A stretch of 58,645 nt of DNA from an uncultured Porphyromonas sp. (GCA_900538385.1 UWSO01000010.1:1-58645); one strand, 5' to 3'. Counted from the first letter of the stretch, positions 23,011 through 32,350 are shown. The notes: generated by a model not told the origin, from the sequence alone. Numbers and translations: made by a program.

Positions 23011-24573
23011 ATGAACAGAACAGTAAGAACACTGCTAGGCCTTCTAGCCGTTGGTCTAGTCGCTCTGACCTCCTGTAAGAAGGATGAGAAAGAGCCTCAG
23101 AAGAATGAGGGTTCGACCTACGTCAGCGTAGCGATCAACCTACAGTCTAGCCTGCGTGCAGGAGACAGTGATGACAAGGAGTTTAACTACAAGGGAGCTT
23201 GGAATGGCAAGGATGCTATCGAGACTATTGCCGTCTATGTCGTCGGCGATGGTTCGGTCTCTTATGGTCAATACACGATGGCTGACTTTAATATAGTCAA
23301 GGCTACGGATGATACAAACATCACCATCAAGCCCAATAAGGCTATCCTCACCAAGCCAGGTACAAAGAAGGTTTACGCCCTCATCAATGCGCCTGAGGAG
23401 ATAACAAAAATGCTTGAGAAGTCTATGCCCACTCATTTCAACGAAGCTTATGCCAAGGCTGTTGAGAATATGACAACGGCTCAGGTGGCTCGTCCAAACG
23501 CAGCGAAGGAGGATCTTATTATGATGTCCAACGCTGCTGAGTGTGAGGTCAACATTGAGGATGGTGCCACCGAGGAGGAGGCTATCCAAGGCACTAAGAA
23601 CCTCGCAAAGGTGAATGTCAAGCGAGTTGTAGCTCGTGTGATCCTAACGACAACAAAGCCTAGCTATGAGATCAAGCTCCAAGATGGTACTGTGCTAGGT
23701 AAAATCGAAAACATCACCTATGCCGTAGCTCAAGGTGAGAAGGCTTTCTACATTAGCCAGCAGAAGAATGAGGCTGGTAGCATCATCACTCCTGGATATA
23801 GCTTCCTCCCAGCTGTTAATCCTGCTGATAAGAGCAAGCTAACCAACTATGAGGATCAGGCTAAGGTTTACGACTATAGCGACTTGCGTTATACTGTCGA
23901 TAATCCTCGTGCAGCTATTGTCGCTGATAATCTAACCGCCGCTCTAGAGATTGGTAAGAAGAGCCTTGAGAGCAGTGCTTTCATCTTTGAGGCTAGCCAC
24001 AAGTTTGGTGAGGCTAGACAGACGATTGCTGACTACTCAGGAGACTTCCGTCGTGGTAATACGCCTTATGTACTAGTTCGTACGAAGTTTACGCCTGATG
24101 ACAATGCGTTCTACAACGAATATCAGAGAAATCTGTTCAAAAAGGGCGATGGAACTTTCTATAGGGGAGAGGATGGTCTTTTCTATGCCAGGAATAAACC
24201 TTTTAGGAGTAAGAATGGTACGCATGTGCCAGAGCAAAAGTACACCAAGTTTGAGGCGGGCAAGGTACTCTATCATGTCTTTGTCAATCCCGATGATGTC
24301 CTTAAGACGCTAGATGCTCCTGCTTATCGTAACAACATCTACCACATCAGTGTCACGGGCTTTAAGACGCTTGGTCTCAACTGGAACCCGCTCTACCCAG
24401 AGGATCCAGATACTCCTGATCAGAAGAACCCCGATCCTAAGCCAAAGGATGATCCCAATACACCTCCTTATGTACCAGGGGACTTCAATACTCCTAAGGA
24501 GACCTATCTAGCGGTAGAGGTTAATGTCATTCCTTGGAATGTACATAGCTACGATATCGAGCTATCGCTCTAA
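23011..24573 (+). CDS. major fimbrilin, Mfa1/FimA type V pilus subunit
   Basis: 520 residues. Lipobox LTSC with Cys22. A likely Arg-protease processing site follows at Arg49-Ala50 (SSLR-AGD), the region where Mfa1-type fimbrilins are matured after lipid sorting. The body has the two-domain fimbrilin pattern (VNVKRVVARVILTT strand, ALINAPEE segment). It ends in the C-terminal donor-strand region VEVNVIPWNVHSYDIEL. A Pro/Asp-rich insert (PEDPDTPDQKNPDPKPKDDP, about 465-485) precedes the last strand. It is exported as a lipoprotein to the outer membrane, then polymerises by strand exchange. It is first in the fimbrial operon and is preceded by a candidate activator-controlled promoter. Confidence 0.88.
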   Translation: MNRTVRTLLGLLAVGLVALTSCKKDEKEPQKNEGSTYVSVAINLQSSLRAGDSDDKEFNYKGAWNGKDAIETIAVYVVGDGSVSYGQYTMADFNIVKATDDTNITIKPNKAILTKPGTKKVYALINAPEEITKMLEKSMPTHFNEAYAKAVENMTTAQVARPNAAKEDLIMMSNAAECEVNIEDGATEEEAIQGTKNLAKVNVKRVVARVILTTTKPSYEIKLQDGTVLGKIENITYAVAQGEKAFYISQQKNEAGSIITPGYSFLPAVNPADKSKLTNYEDQAKVYDYSDLRYTVDNPRAAIVADNLTAALEIGKKSLESSAFIFEASHKFGEARQTIADYSGDFRRGNTPYVLVRTKFTPDDNAFYNEYQRNLFKKGDGTFYRGEDGLFYARNKPFRSKNGTHVPEQKYTKFEAGKVLYHVFVNPDDVLKTLDAPAYRNNIYHISVTGFKTLGLNWNPLYPEDPDTPDQKNPDPKPKDDPNTPPYVPGDFNTPKETYLAVEVNVIPWNVHSYDIELSL

Positions 24574-24597
24574 TCTAATAGACTTGATCTGCTTGCA

Positions 24598-24730
24598 TGG
24601 ACGCGCCACTGCGTGCGTCCACGCTTGACAGACGAGTAACCCTTTGTAGGGACGCTCGGTCTGAGCGTCCGTTGCATCAAAGGCTACAGCGTTAAAGCTT
24701 AAGGACAACGGGCTGTACGTCCCTACAAAT
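24598..24730. repeat. REP-like palindromes between fimbrial genes
   Basis: GGACGCTCGGTCTGAGCGTCC lies at 24649-24670, preceded by the same ACGAGTAACCCT landmark as the 10.8-kb array, with degenerate copies on either side (24598-24630 and 24700-24730). Relative to the GACGCAC form, both arms change together (A to T, T to A), keeping the stem. Confidence 0.75.
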
Positions 24731-24824
24731 CGTTACACGTCCTATCCCCCCCATTTTCATTACCCTTACGACCTACTCCATTTTTAACTAGACACACCTG
24801 ATCTCTCAATCACTGCTACATCTT

Positions 24825-25784
24825 ATGAAGCGACACACTATATATAGCATACTCCTGCTGCCTCTCCTCATCTTATCACTCGTCAGCTGTGATAAGTACA
24901 TATATGATCGAGGCGAGTGTCCCACGATACTGGTCTTCACACCCTATATGCAGACCCCCTGTATGTCTGACTCGGCTTACATTGGCAAGGCTGCAGAGCT
25001 ACACTTAGTCATCTGTGACCCCACATCTGGAGAGATCATCGCCTATAAGCATCTAGAGTCAGTCGATCTGACTGCCACCTCCGCGATAGAGGTGCCCGTA
25101 CCGAACAAGCACGGTGATACCTATCGCTACTCCCTTTGGGTCGGAGCCACTCCCCAGCACTATATGGTAAGTGACCTTGTCTCTGCCGCTCGTCCCAAGC
25201 TTGCTGATTCTCGCTTGGCACTCCGGCTTAACGAGCAAGACCGACACATGGGACTACTCCCCGAGCCACTTTATTTCGCTACAGGAACTATTGACTGTCC
25301 CGTACCACTAGAGGGTTCGAGCATTAGAGTACCCGTTGCTCCAAACTTAACGCGATATAGCAACAACTTTGACATACACATTACTAAGCTCCCCAGCAGA
25401 GTCCTCTATCCACTACAGATCCAGATCGAGGATAACAACGCTGCTTACGACTTTATGGGTCAGCTGACCAACCCCACCAAGCATGTCATCTACCAGGCAG
25501 ACCTGCCTAACGAGGGTACGACACGTAGCACGCGTCTGAGTACGCTACGACTCGATGATCCTAAGACACGCCCCCTGCTAAGCATTGTGCGACCTGATAC
25601 GGGAGCCAAGATCTTTACGTACAATCTCAAGGAGCTACTGGCCAAGAAACTGGAGTATCGTCCTGAGTGTCAGTTTGAGTACGACATTGAGATCCGTCTT
25701 CAGGAGCTACCCGACAATACGCACTACGCCGTCGAGATCATTATCGATGGGTGGAGGGTACACTCCTACGAGATCGAACTGTAA
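24825..25784 (+). CDS. FimB/Mfa2-family fimbrial anchor lipoprotein
   Basis: 319 residues. Lipobox LVSC with Cys22. After the lipobox come a conserved Cys (GECPTILVF) and the immunoglobulin-like strands of the Mfa2/FimB family (LHLVICDPTSGEII, then YRYSLWVGA). The C-terminal strand IIIDGWRVHSYEIEL matches the fimbrilin end. Mfa2-type proteins stay lipid-bound in the outer membrane and anchor and limit the length of the fimbria. It is second in the operon, separated from the fimbrilin gene by 250 bp that contain REP-like repeats and no obvious promoter. Confidence 0.85.
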   Translation: MKRHTIYSILLLPLLILSLVSCDKYIYDRGECPTILVFTPYMQTPCMSDSAYIGKAAELHLVICDPTSGEIIAYKHLESVDLTATSAIEVPVPNKHGDTYRYSLWVGATPQHYMVSDLVSAARPKLADSRLALRLNEQDRHMGLLPEPLYFATGTIDCPVPLEGSSIRVPVAPNLTRYSNNFDIHITKLPSRVLYPLQIQIEDNNAAYDFMGQLTNPTKHVIYQADLPNEGTTRSTRLSTLRLDDPKTRPLLSIVRPDTGAKIFTYNLKELLAKKLEYRPECQFEYDIEIRLQELPDNTHYAVEIIIDGWRVHSYEIEL

Positions 25785-25817
25785 CTTCATACCGCATACT
25801 CATATCGTCACATCACT

Positions 25818-27065
25818 ATGAATAGACCACGATACAATATAATAATATACACTACACTCCTAACTATCGGCATGTTGCTCTCCTTTGCCAGCTGTGTACG
25901 GCAAGATTGTGACGAGGAGCTGATCGGTGATGGTCAAGGGCTTTATTTCTCGCTTCAATTTGGCGTGCGAGGAGCGCACTCTCAGAATCTGCGAGCTCAG
26001 GAAGACGGGGTCTACAGTATCAACACCGACAAGACAGACAAGGATGACTATGTCAAGGAGCTTCGTATCATACTGCTCCAAGGAGATGAGGTTAAGAAGA
26101 ACTTCTACTTTAGGGCTCTCGACCCAGACTCTCATGGCCCCAATAAGCTTACTACGGGACACAATGAAGTCTCTTTCAAGCTTGAAGAGGATGAGATGGA
26201 CATCTATGATATGATAGTCATCGCCAATGAATCTTTTGGGCGAATTTCTACAAGACAAACTCTCTCTACGTTCCTACCTAAGGTTAAAACACGAGATGAG
26301 ATTATGGCTATTAGGCTGAATACAGGTATAGTGCGCACAGTCTCTTCCAGATTTTACATCCCGATGACTGCCGAATATAGAGGTGTCGATATGCGAAAGG
26401 GAGGCTCTAAGGATAGCCCCCTTAAGCTTCAGCTCCCTACACCGACAAAAGGGGTCGAGCTACTGCGCATACTAGCCAAGGTAGAGCTCATCATCAAGGA
26501 TTGTGTCGAGGCGACTAGGCGTAGCGATGGTAAGTTTGATTTTAGTTGGATAGGTCCATGGGGATTTGATCGTGTCGTTACTATAGATCTAGATAAAGTC
26601 TCAATGGGAACTCCGCTCTTCCCCGCAAATCAATACTCCTTTCCCCAAACGACTTCAGATGAGACCGCTATTAGTCTCTCTCGAGTAGTAGATGAGTCTT
26701 CTGTGGTCGGACTAGACGACCTTCCTAAGGATGATCCCATTGGAGGCGTTTATCTGCTGGACTATCGGGTACACTTTTACCTGCCTGAGCGTCTTGTAGC
26801 ACAGGAGCAAGAAGCCGAGCAAGCGACAGTGATGAAGATTAAGTGGAACTACTATCCCGATCCATGGGATTTTAGGGAAAAGAAGGAGCACACGACCACA
26901 TTCTCTTTTGACCGTCATAACGAAGGTGCTGATGACTACCTTACGACCTCTGCCACTTTTGATCCCTCTGACAAGAGTGTCTACCGCAATAGTGTCTATC
27001 GTGTCGCAGTCACTCCATACCGTGCAGACTTTAGATCTCTAGAGACAGGACTAGACACCTTCTAA
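25818..27065 (+). CDS. accessory fimbrial lipoprotein (Mfa3/FimC-D position)
   Basis: 415 residues. Lipobox FASC with Cys26. Beta-rich body with strands such as VKELRIILLQGDEV and ELLRILAKVELIIKD, the latter resembling the A-V-L/I-strand of fimbrilin folds. It ends in a fimbrilin-like exit strand region (YRNSVYRVAVTPYRADF). Position after the anchor gene and general fold fit a minor or tip-adaptor subunit such as Mfa3/Mfa4 or FimC/D. Direct sequence similarity is too weak to name one. An Arg-rich segment after the lipobox (FGVRGAHSQNLRAQ) could be a protease maturation site. Confidence 0.75.
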   Translation: MNRPRYNIIIYTTLLTIGMLLSFASCVRQDCDEELIGDGQGLYFSLQFGVRGAHSQNLRAQEDGVYSINTDKTDKDDYVKELRIILLQGDEVKKNFYFRALDPDSHGPNKLTTGHNEVSFKLEEDEMDIYDMIVIANESFGRISTRQTLSTFLPKVKTRDEIMAIRLNTGIVRTVSSRFYIPMTAEYRGVDMRKGGSKDSPLKLQLPTPTKGVELLRILAKVELIIKDCVEATRRSDGKFDFSWIGPWGFDRVVTIDLDKVSMGTPLFPANQYSFPQTTSDETAISLSRVVDESSVVGLDDLPKDDPIGGVYLLDYRVHFYLPERLVAQEQEAEQATVMKIKWNYYPDPWDFREKKEHTTTFSFDRHNEGADDYLTTSATFDPSDKSVYRNSVYRVAVTPYRADFRSLETGLDTF

Positions 27066-27118
27066 TTCCTTACGAACCTTAAGCTACTAGACTATACGAC
27101 ACATTCCCATCAAAGGCT

Positions 27119-30100
27119 ATGAAACACTATAATCTCACAAGAACGATATATAACAAACGATTTTGGACATACCTCCTAATCCTCTGTACCTATTGTGCCT
27201 TACCTCTAATGGCACAAGCTCAGCTACAGGTAAAAGTTGATAATAATAATAGTCGCCCTTGTCTCCCAGGAGTTCCTAGAGGTACTGGGACCATACGACT
27301 TGAAGTAGAGTCGGGGACGGCTCCCTATATCGTCCACTTCACTCAAGTACCTGAGGGCTTTGCGGAGCCAATGACTTACACCGCAACAACTGAAAAGATT
27401 ACCATTTGGAATCTTCCCTCAGGAGATTATGAGCTAGAGATTTCCGATGCCTCTGGCTCTATTGTTACCAAGCAGAAGAATGTTGGAGTAGCTCCATCGG
27501 CTGTGCAGTGGCTTCCAGATAATGGTGGGTTTACACAGCGCTTTACGACAACGGCTGGACATCCCGACTGGGTCTCTACGCGTTTTCACTTCGTGAGTTA
27601 CTGTCCAGAACCTCTAGACCCAGACCGTTATGGCTATCCACTCGACTCGATTTTTTACTACTTTGAGTATGCCTTCTGTCTGTATGACGACTTTGTGGCC
27701 TATAAGTATCCCGAAAACTATAATCCAAACTACCAAAATGCGAAGCCTATCAATTGGGTAAGCCTCAATAAATATGAAGGCGAGGAGCCTACCTTCCAGG
27801 GGGAATATGGTTTGTGGAAAGTAACAGACACATTTAAAGACGATTGCCCCGACAACACTGGAGAATACCCAATCGTAACTAGAGATGTGCCACACCTCTT
27901 TGTCAAAATCACCACTGGGCAGACTGCAAATGAGATGACCCTTAGTCACGATCATGAGAAAATGATGATCGGATGTCGTCCGAAAGGGTCAACAGATCCA
28001 AAGTACGCTTCATTTTTAACTCATGGGTGGTGGGACGAAGACTCGTTTGACCCTAATCCTTGGCTTGAGATAGACCCTATTCCTCGCTATGATCCTGCTA
28101 AGAGACCTTATGAGAAGGAGTTCAGACCGAAGTTCCGTATTAAGGAAGAGTTCGTAGAGTCTTTGACATTTCCCGTAGAGGTGACATCGTTTTTATATCT
28201 CGGTTCGAGTAATACATTAGGTCCAGTAATCTTTACCAAGGAGGATGCTAGAACATGGAAAGAGTTTCGCGACCCAATGATATGGAAAGGTACAAATAGG
28301 GTCATGATGAAGGATGCCTCTGGAAAAATGGCTTCGATGTCGGTTAGTAACAAAATAACCAATGCCCAAACCAATGGAGATGGACCTGGTATGACTATAG
28401 GGAACCATTTCCCAGATACTAGACCTGATGTCTTTGATAAGACTACAAACGGCTATATCCCTGATCCAAATCCTCAAATAGCTGGTCATCACTTTTGTGA
28501 GGGAACTAGGGATATAGTTATGTCTTTAGCGATTGAGGATAGGCATCTTGGCTGGTATTACCAGATCCCAGCTGCGGGTGCTCAAATCACCTTATTAAAG
28601 GCACCGGCAGAGTACCAGCCACAAAATAAGTATCAGCCTAAGGTCAATGAGCCTATTACCATGCCTGAGAAGCATACCTCTTGGTGGATTTATCCATTTC
28701 CTAACGATGCAGCTCCTGCAGATAACCCATACGCGGAGCCTTGCTGGGATGTCAAGCTTCCACCAGGTCGCTACTTTTTTAAGGTTACCTATATGGATAT
28801 GTTTGGGGATACAAAGACGGTTATAGATGATCAGACGCTAGGACTTTATTATGATCATCGTATCCCCAAGTTTGAGTATGGTCCGGAGCGTGCGAACATA
28901 AAGCCAGCTATTGATCCAGTTGACTGTAAGACATTGCGCGTATACCCATTTCGTGGGGCTAAGTCTCCCGAGATAATCCTCCGAGATGGTAAGCCCGTTA
29001 TAACGGTGGCTACAGTCAAGCAATACGATCCGATAAACAAAGCTTTCTTCCCCAATGAGACCTCTAAATGGAAGAGCTATCCAGAGATTAGGGAGGCGGT
29101 TATTGCTATCCCTGAGGTCCTTAATGGTAAGAGTCCTGAGGATCTCTATGTAGATATCCCTTGGAAAGAGTCTAAGATCGAGATTACCTACACAACTCAA
29201 AACTCCAAAGATCTATGGTGGTGGGATATAACGGAGCTCCCCTGTTTGGATCTCCTACATACGCGTGAGATTGAGATTGGGAAACCTTCGTATGACCGAG
29301 ATAACTTCGAGGCGTATATCTGTAAGAGTGGAGCTGGGGCACACATATCGTTAATGCCGATTAGAACGGCAGGGCGAGTTTTTGTCGAGCTACGAGAGAT
29401 GGACAATAAGACGGTTGTCGCTAGTAAGGTGCGTGAGGCAGATGATAATGGACCTGTTGTCTTTGACCTAACAGCAGACCAAATCCGTCCTGAGTACTAT
29501 CTCTATATACGTACCGAGAAGTGTGATCGAGAGAATGAGGGTGAAAAGATTACGCTGATTGACTTGAGAAGCGATCACATCTTGATACATAATGGAGAGT
29601 TCCCTAAATATTGTGAGGGTAGCACGATCCTTCTCAAGATACCTAAGATCACCGCTCAGTCTAAGTACAGCTGGACTCTCCCCGATGGGTCAACTATAGA
29701 GGGACCCGAACTCAAGATAGAAAATGCGTCCACAGCTCACGCAGGACACTACAAGGCTCATATCACGAATGTCGTGTGTGATCAAGCTGCGACTGATGAG
29801 GAGATTGACTTTCAGTTGATCATCTCTCCGCCTGAACTGTGGTGGCGTAAGGACGCTAGCTCTGCAGACTGGAACTCAACTGATAACTGGGCAGATAGTC
29901 AGGGTAACCCGATAAAGACTATCCCCGCATCTTGTACCAATGTTCATATACCAAGTGTTGTCGATAAGTTCTTCCCAGACTTAGATCCAGCGAAGACTAT
30001 GAGACAGTCCTTCGGAGAGCCTGTGTGTAACGATATTTACTTCCATTACGGCGCAGCTCTAGGCAATCCTCAGCTACTCTCTAGCTATGCTCGAGCTTTC

Positions 30101-31741
30101 ATAGATTACAACTTTGGCATTATGCAGTCCGATGGTACAGTTAAGCCGTACGAAGATCCTCAGCATCTAGAGGCTAATGCGCTTCTCTTGGAGCGTGATA
30201 GATGGTATATGCTATCTACGCCAATTAAGAATGTCTATGCAGGAGACTTCTCGCTAGCAGGCTATCCTCTGACCTATCAGCGCTATCTCAAGCTACTGCC
30301 AGTCAATGCAGACGGCTCACTAACGGAGGCTTCCTTCGATCAGGCTATCAGCACTCAGGGGACTCCTATCGCAGACTCTAACCTAGCGTTAGCTCTCAAG
30401 GTCGTTGGTTATCAGGCTGACAAGATTGGAGCTTCAGATCACAAGAACCTTAATGGTCTACAGGGTATCATACGCTTGCCTTTTTATGAGACCAATGAGC
30501 TGAATGGGCGCAAAGAGTTTTACCCGCTCCATCGATATGACCCAAAAGAATGGTTGTCGACATTCGTATATTTCAATGAGCGAGACTTGAAGCCAGTCGG
30601 CAAGACAGATGGAGCTCGGAGAGATCCCGTACAAGATTATCGCTTTGTCTTTGAGGATAGTGCAACCAAAGCTATCGGATCTATAGCCGATGATACTGCT
30701 GGTGCAGCTACGGAGGGCTATACATTGAAGCTTAAAAAGATTGCCAAGGAACCTCAGCTGATGGCACTCGTGGGCAATCCATTTATGACTCCGATTAGCT
30801 TTAACAAGCTCTATGAGGCAAATACTAATAACATAGAGCCCTACTACTATCTATTCACGGATGGTGCATGGCACTACTATCACGTCAATGCAGTTGCTCC
30901 AGATGCTACATACACGCAGTTGCCGAATGGTCAGATTGCACCACTTCAGGCCTTCGTTGTTAAAGTCAAGATGGGTGTCTCTCAGCTTCACTTCCCCACG
31001 ACAGGAGATCAATCGGTACTTCTACCGCCTAAGGCAGATGGTACAGCAGACTATGAGCTACGCAGTGGCAATAGTGCAACAAGCCTTGCCAATCAGAGAG
31101 CAGTAAGTCTGACCGTCTCTGATGTCAAGGGTGCTAAGGGCTTTGCTATGCTACTGCCCGAAGCGACTATTAGTGCGACGCCTGCATTGATCGCTCCAAG
31201 TACGATGCAGACCGCTCCAGTTGCCTACTTTGTCAATCCAGCTGACGGTAGCTGCAACTTCGTACAGACTGATGCTCCCTATACGAGTCTCGAACTAGGC
31301 ATTTATGCGCCTACCGATGGAATGCTCACGCTAGACTTCAGAACGATGTCGGAGAAGCCCTTTGACAAGCTGGCGCTCTACGACCGCCTGCGAGGTACTG
31401 AGCAGGATCTACTCGCTAATCCAAGCTATAGCTACGCTTATAGCTCCCGAGATGGACGACGCTTCGAGCTACGAATGTCGTATGCAGGTGTTCGCTCGAA
31501 CAAGGAGGTGGTTGATCCACAAGACGAGCTACAGATAGAGCGCACCGCTACGGGCTATCGCATCTCTTACGATCAGGGTATCGCAGGCTACCAGCTCTAC
31601 AGTGTACAGGGCTATCTACTGGAGCGTGCTACGACCGATGGTCAGACGCAGGTAGAGATCGAGATGCCCGAGACAGAGGTCGTACTGCTCGACGTACAGT
31701 CCGCTGACGGTCTCCGCTGGATCAAGAAGCTCCAGCGCTAA
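27119..31741 (+). CDS. giant surface protein of the fimbrial operon, T9SS-type C-terminus
   Basis: 1540 residues. Signal peptide with cleavage near Ala32-Ala34. An SprB-like repeat domain at about 45-125 has GTAPYIVHF followed by NLPSGDYELEISDASGS. A large unrecognised middle region follows, then an Ig-like segment at about 827-890 (YSWTLPDGSTIEGPELKI). A WWRKDASSADWNSTDNW motif at about 907-923 is frequent in Bacteroidetes surface proteins. The C-terminal ~75 residues (YQLYSVQGYLLERA to LRWIKKLQR) look like a type IX secretion sorting domain. In P. gingivalis the last gene of the mfa operon, mfa5, also encodes a large T9SS-secreted tip protein. This protein shows no von Willebrand A domain that I can see, so it may be a different tip adhesin. 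Confidence 0.8.
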   Translation: MKHYNLTRTIYNKRFWTYLLILCTYCALPLMAQAQLQVKVDNNNSRPCLPGVPRGTGTIRLEVESGTAPYIVHFTQVPEGFAEPMTYTATTEKITIWNLPSGDYELEISDASGSIVTKQKNVGVAPSAVQWLPDNGGFTQRFTTTAGHPDWVSTRFHFVSYCPEPLDPDRYGYPLDSIFYYFEYAFCLYDDFVAYKYPENYNPNYQNAKPINWVSLNKYEGEEPTFQGEYGLWKVTDTFKDDCPDNTGEYPIVTRDVPHLFVKITTGQTANEMTLSHDHEKMMIGCRPKGSTDPKYASFLTHGWWDEDSFDPNPWLEIDPIPRYDPAKRPYEKEFRPKFRIKEEFVESLTFPVEVTSFLYLGSSNTLGPVIFTKEDARTWKEFRDPMIWKGTNRVMMKDASGKMASMSVSNKITNAQTNGDGPGMTIGNHFPDTRPDVFDKTTNGYIPDPNPQIAGHHFCEGTRDIVMSLAIEDRHLGWYYQIPAAGAQITLLKAPAEYQPQNKYQPKVNEPITMPEKHTSWWIYPFPNDAAPADNPYAEPCWDVKLPPGRYFFKVTYMDMFGDTKTVIDDQTLGLYYDHRIPKFEYGPERANIKPAIDPVDCKTLRVYPFRGAKSPEIILRDGKPVITVATVKQYDPINKAFFPNETSKWKSYPEIREAVIAIPEVLNGKSPEDLYVDIPWKESKIEITYTTQNSKDLWWWDITELPCLDLLHTREIEIGKPSYDRDNFEAYICKSGAGAHISLMPIRTAGRVFVELREMDNKTVVASKVREADDNGPVVFDLTADQIRPEYYLYIRTEKCDRENEGEKITLIDLRSDHILIHNGEFPKYCEGSTILLKIPKITAQSKYSWTLPDGSTIEGPELKIENASTAHAGHYKAHITNVVCDQAATDEEIDFQLIISPPELWWRKDASSADWNSTDNWADSQGNPIKTIPASCTNVHIPSVVDKFFPDLDPAKTMRQSFGEPVCNDIYFHYGAALGNPQLLSSYARAFIDYNFGIMQSDGTVKPYEDPQHLEANALLLERDRWYMLSTPIKNVYAGDFSLAGYPLTYQRYLKLLPVNADGSLTEASFDQAISTQGTPIADSNLALALKVVGYQADKIGASDHKNLNGLQGIIRLPFYETNELNGRKEFYPLHRYDPKEWLSTFVYFNERDLKPVGKTDGARRDPVQDYRFVFEDSATKAIGSIADDTAGAATEGYTLKLKKIAKEPQLMALVGNPFMTPISFNKLYEANTNNIEPYYYLFTDGAWHYYHVNAVAPDATYTQLPNGQIAPLQAFVVKVKMGVSQLHFPTTGDQSVLLPPKADGTADYELRSGNSATSLANQRAVSLTVSDVKGAKGFAMLLPEATISATPALIAPSTMQTAPVAYFVNPADGSCNFVQTDAPYTSLELGIYAPTDGMLTLDFRTMSEKPFDKLALYDRLRGTEQDLLANPSYSYAYSSRDGRRFELRMSYAGVRSNKEVVDPQDELQIERTATGYRISYDQGIAGYQLYSVQGYLLERATTDGQTQVEIEMPETEVVLLDVQSADGLRWIKKLQR

Positions 31742-31771
31742 GGACACGCGCTCGTCGCATATAAATAGAGT

Positions 31772-31808
31772 AATCGGGGTAGTCCTCCTAGTGAGAGCTA
31801 CCCCGATT
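31772..31808 (+). terminator. terminator of the fimbrial operon
   Basis: AATCGGGGTAG (31772-31782) and CTACCCCGATT (31798-31808) are perfect 11-bp arms, 30 bp after the stop of the giant surface protein. Confidence 0.7.
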
Positions 31809-31858
31809 GTCGTATCATAGCCACTAATCTGTCTAGTGATTCTACTATTACTAGTTAT

Positions 31859-32112
31859 TGCTGTACTACAACGGACGCTCAGACCGAGCGTCCCTACAGT
31901 ACTCGTTATCCCGTCCGTCACGTCGCCATGTAGGGACGCACGGTCTGTGCGTCCATTGTGTCAAATGTTACAGCGTCAAGTTTGTGTCAAAGGTTACAGC
32001 GTCGTGGTTTAATGGGGACGGACGCCATCCGACTCGATACTATCCGTCCGTCCTTACAACGGGTTACACGTATTGCTGTACTACGACGGACGCACAGACC
32101 GTGCGTCCCTAC
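31859..32112. repeat. REP-like palindrome block
   Basis: Palindromes lie at 31873-31894 (GACGCTC form), 31933-31954 (GACGCAC form) and 32088-32109 (reverse orientation, GACGCAC form), with degenerate copies between. The sequence TGCTGTACTAC(A/G)ACGGACGC precedes the first and last copies. No gene is present. Confidence 0.8.
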
Positions 32113-32130
32113 AGGAGTCGTCTCCTCTCG

Positions 32131-32160
32131 CTCTAACCTCTAACTTCTAACCTCTAATTC
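32131..32160 (+). repeat. CTCTAAM heptamer track, copy 5
   Basis: CTCTAAC CTCTAAC TTCTAAC CTCTAAT: four in-phase heptamers joining the REP-like block to the next repeat element. Confidence 0.65.
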
Positions 32161-32161
32161 G

Positions 32162-32350
32162 ATAGCCACGTGGAAATTCCCAAATCCCTACGTGGCTATT
32201 TTGTATTCTTCAGGTGGGGAAGAAAAAATTCCTCCGAAGTTTCGTTTGATTCTTCCGAAGTTTCAAATCATAAGTCCGAAGAATTTTCCCGTATCTCCGT
32301 GGAAAATAAAAAATCTCCACCGAGGAAATTCCAAATTTCTCTGTGGAGAG
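32162..32350. repeat. variable-stem repeat element, copy C, with inverted core segment
   Basis: Starts with a hairpin ATAGCCACGT/ACGTGGCTAT (32162-32171, 32190-32199). The core (32227-32287) carries the 21-bp-phased units, but the segment CTTCGGACTTATGATTTGA seen in copies B and D is on the opposite strand here (TCAAATCATAAGTCCGAAG) relative to the other unit. The right side contains CTCCGTGG, CTCCACCGAGG and CTCTGTGGAGAG. Confidence 0.75.

Noticed and set aside
31858..32143. Two plus-strand ORFs of 61-92 residues
   Set aside because: Translations of the REP-like block in two frames.
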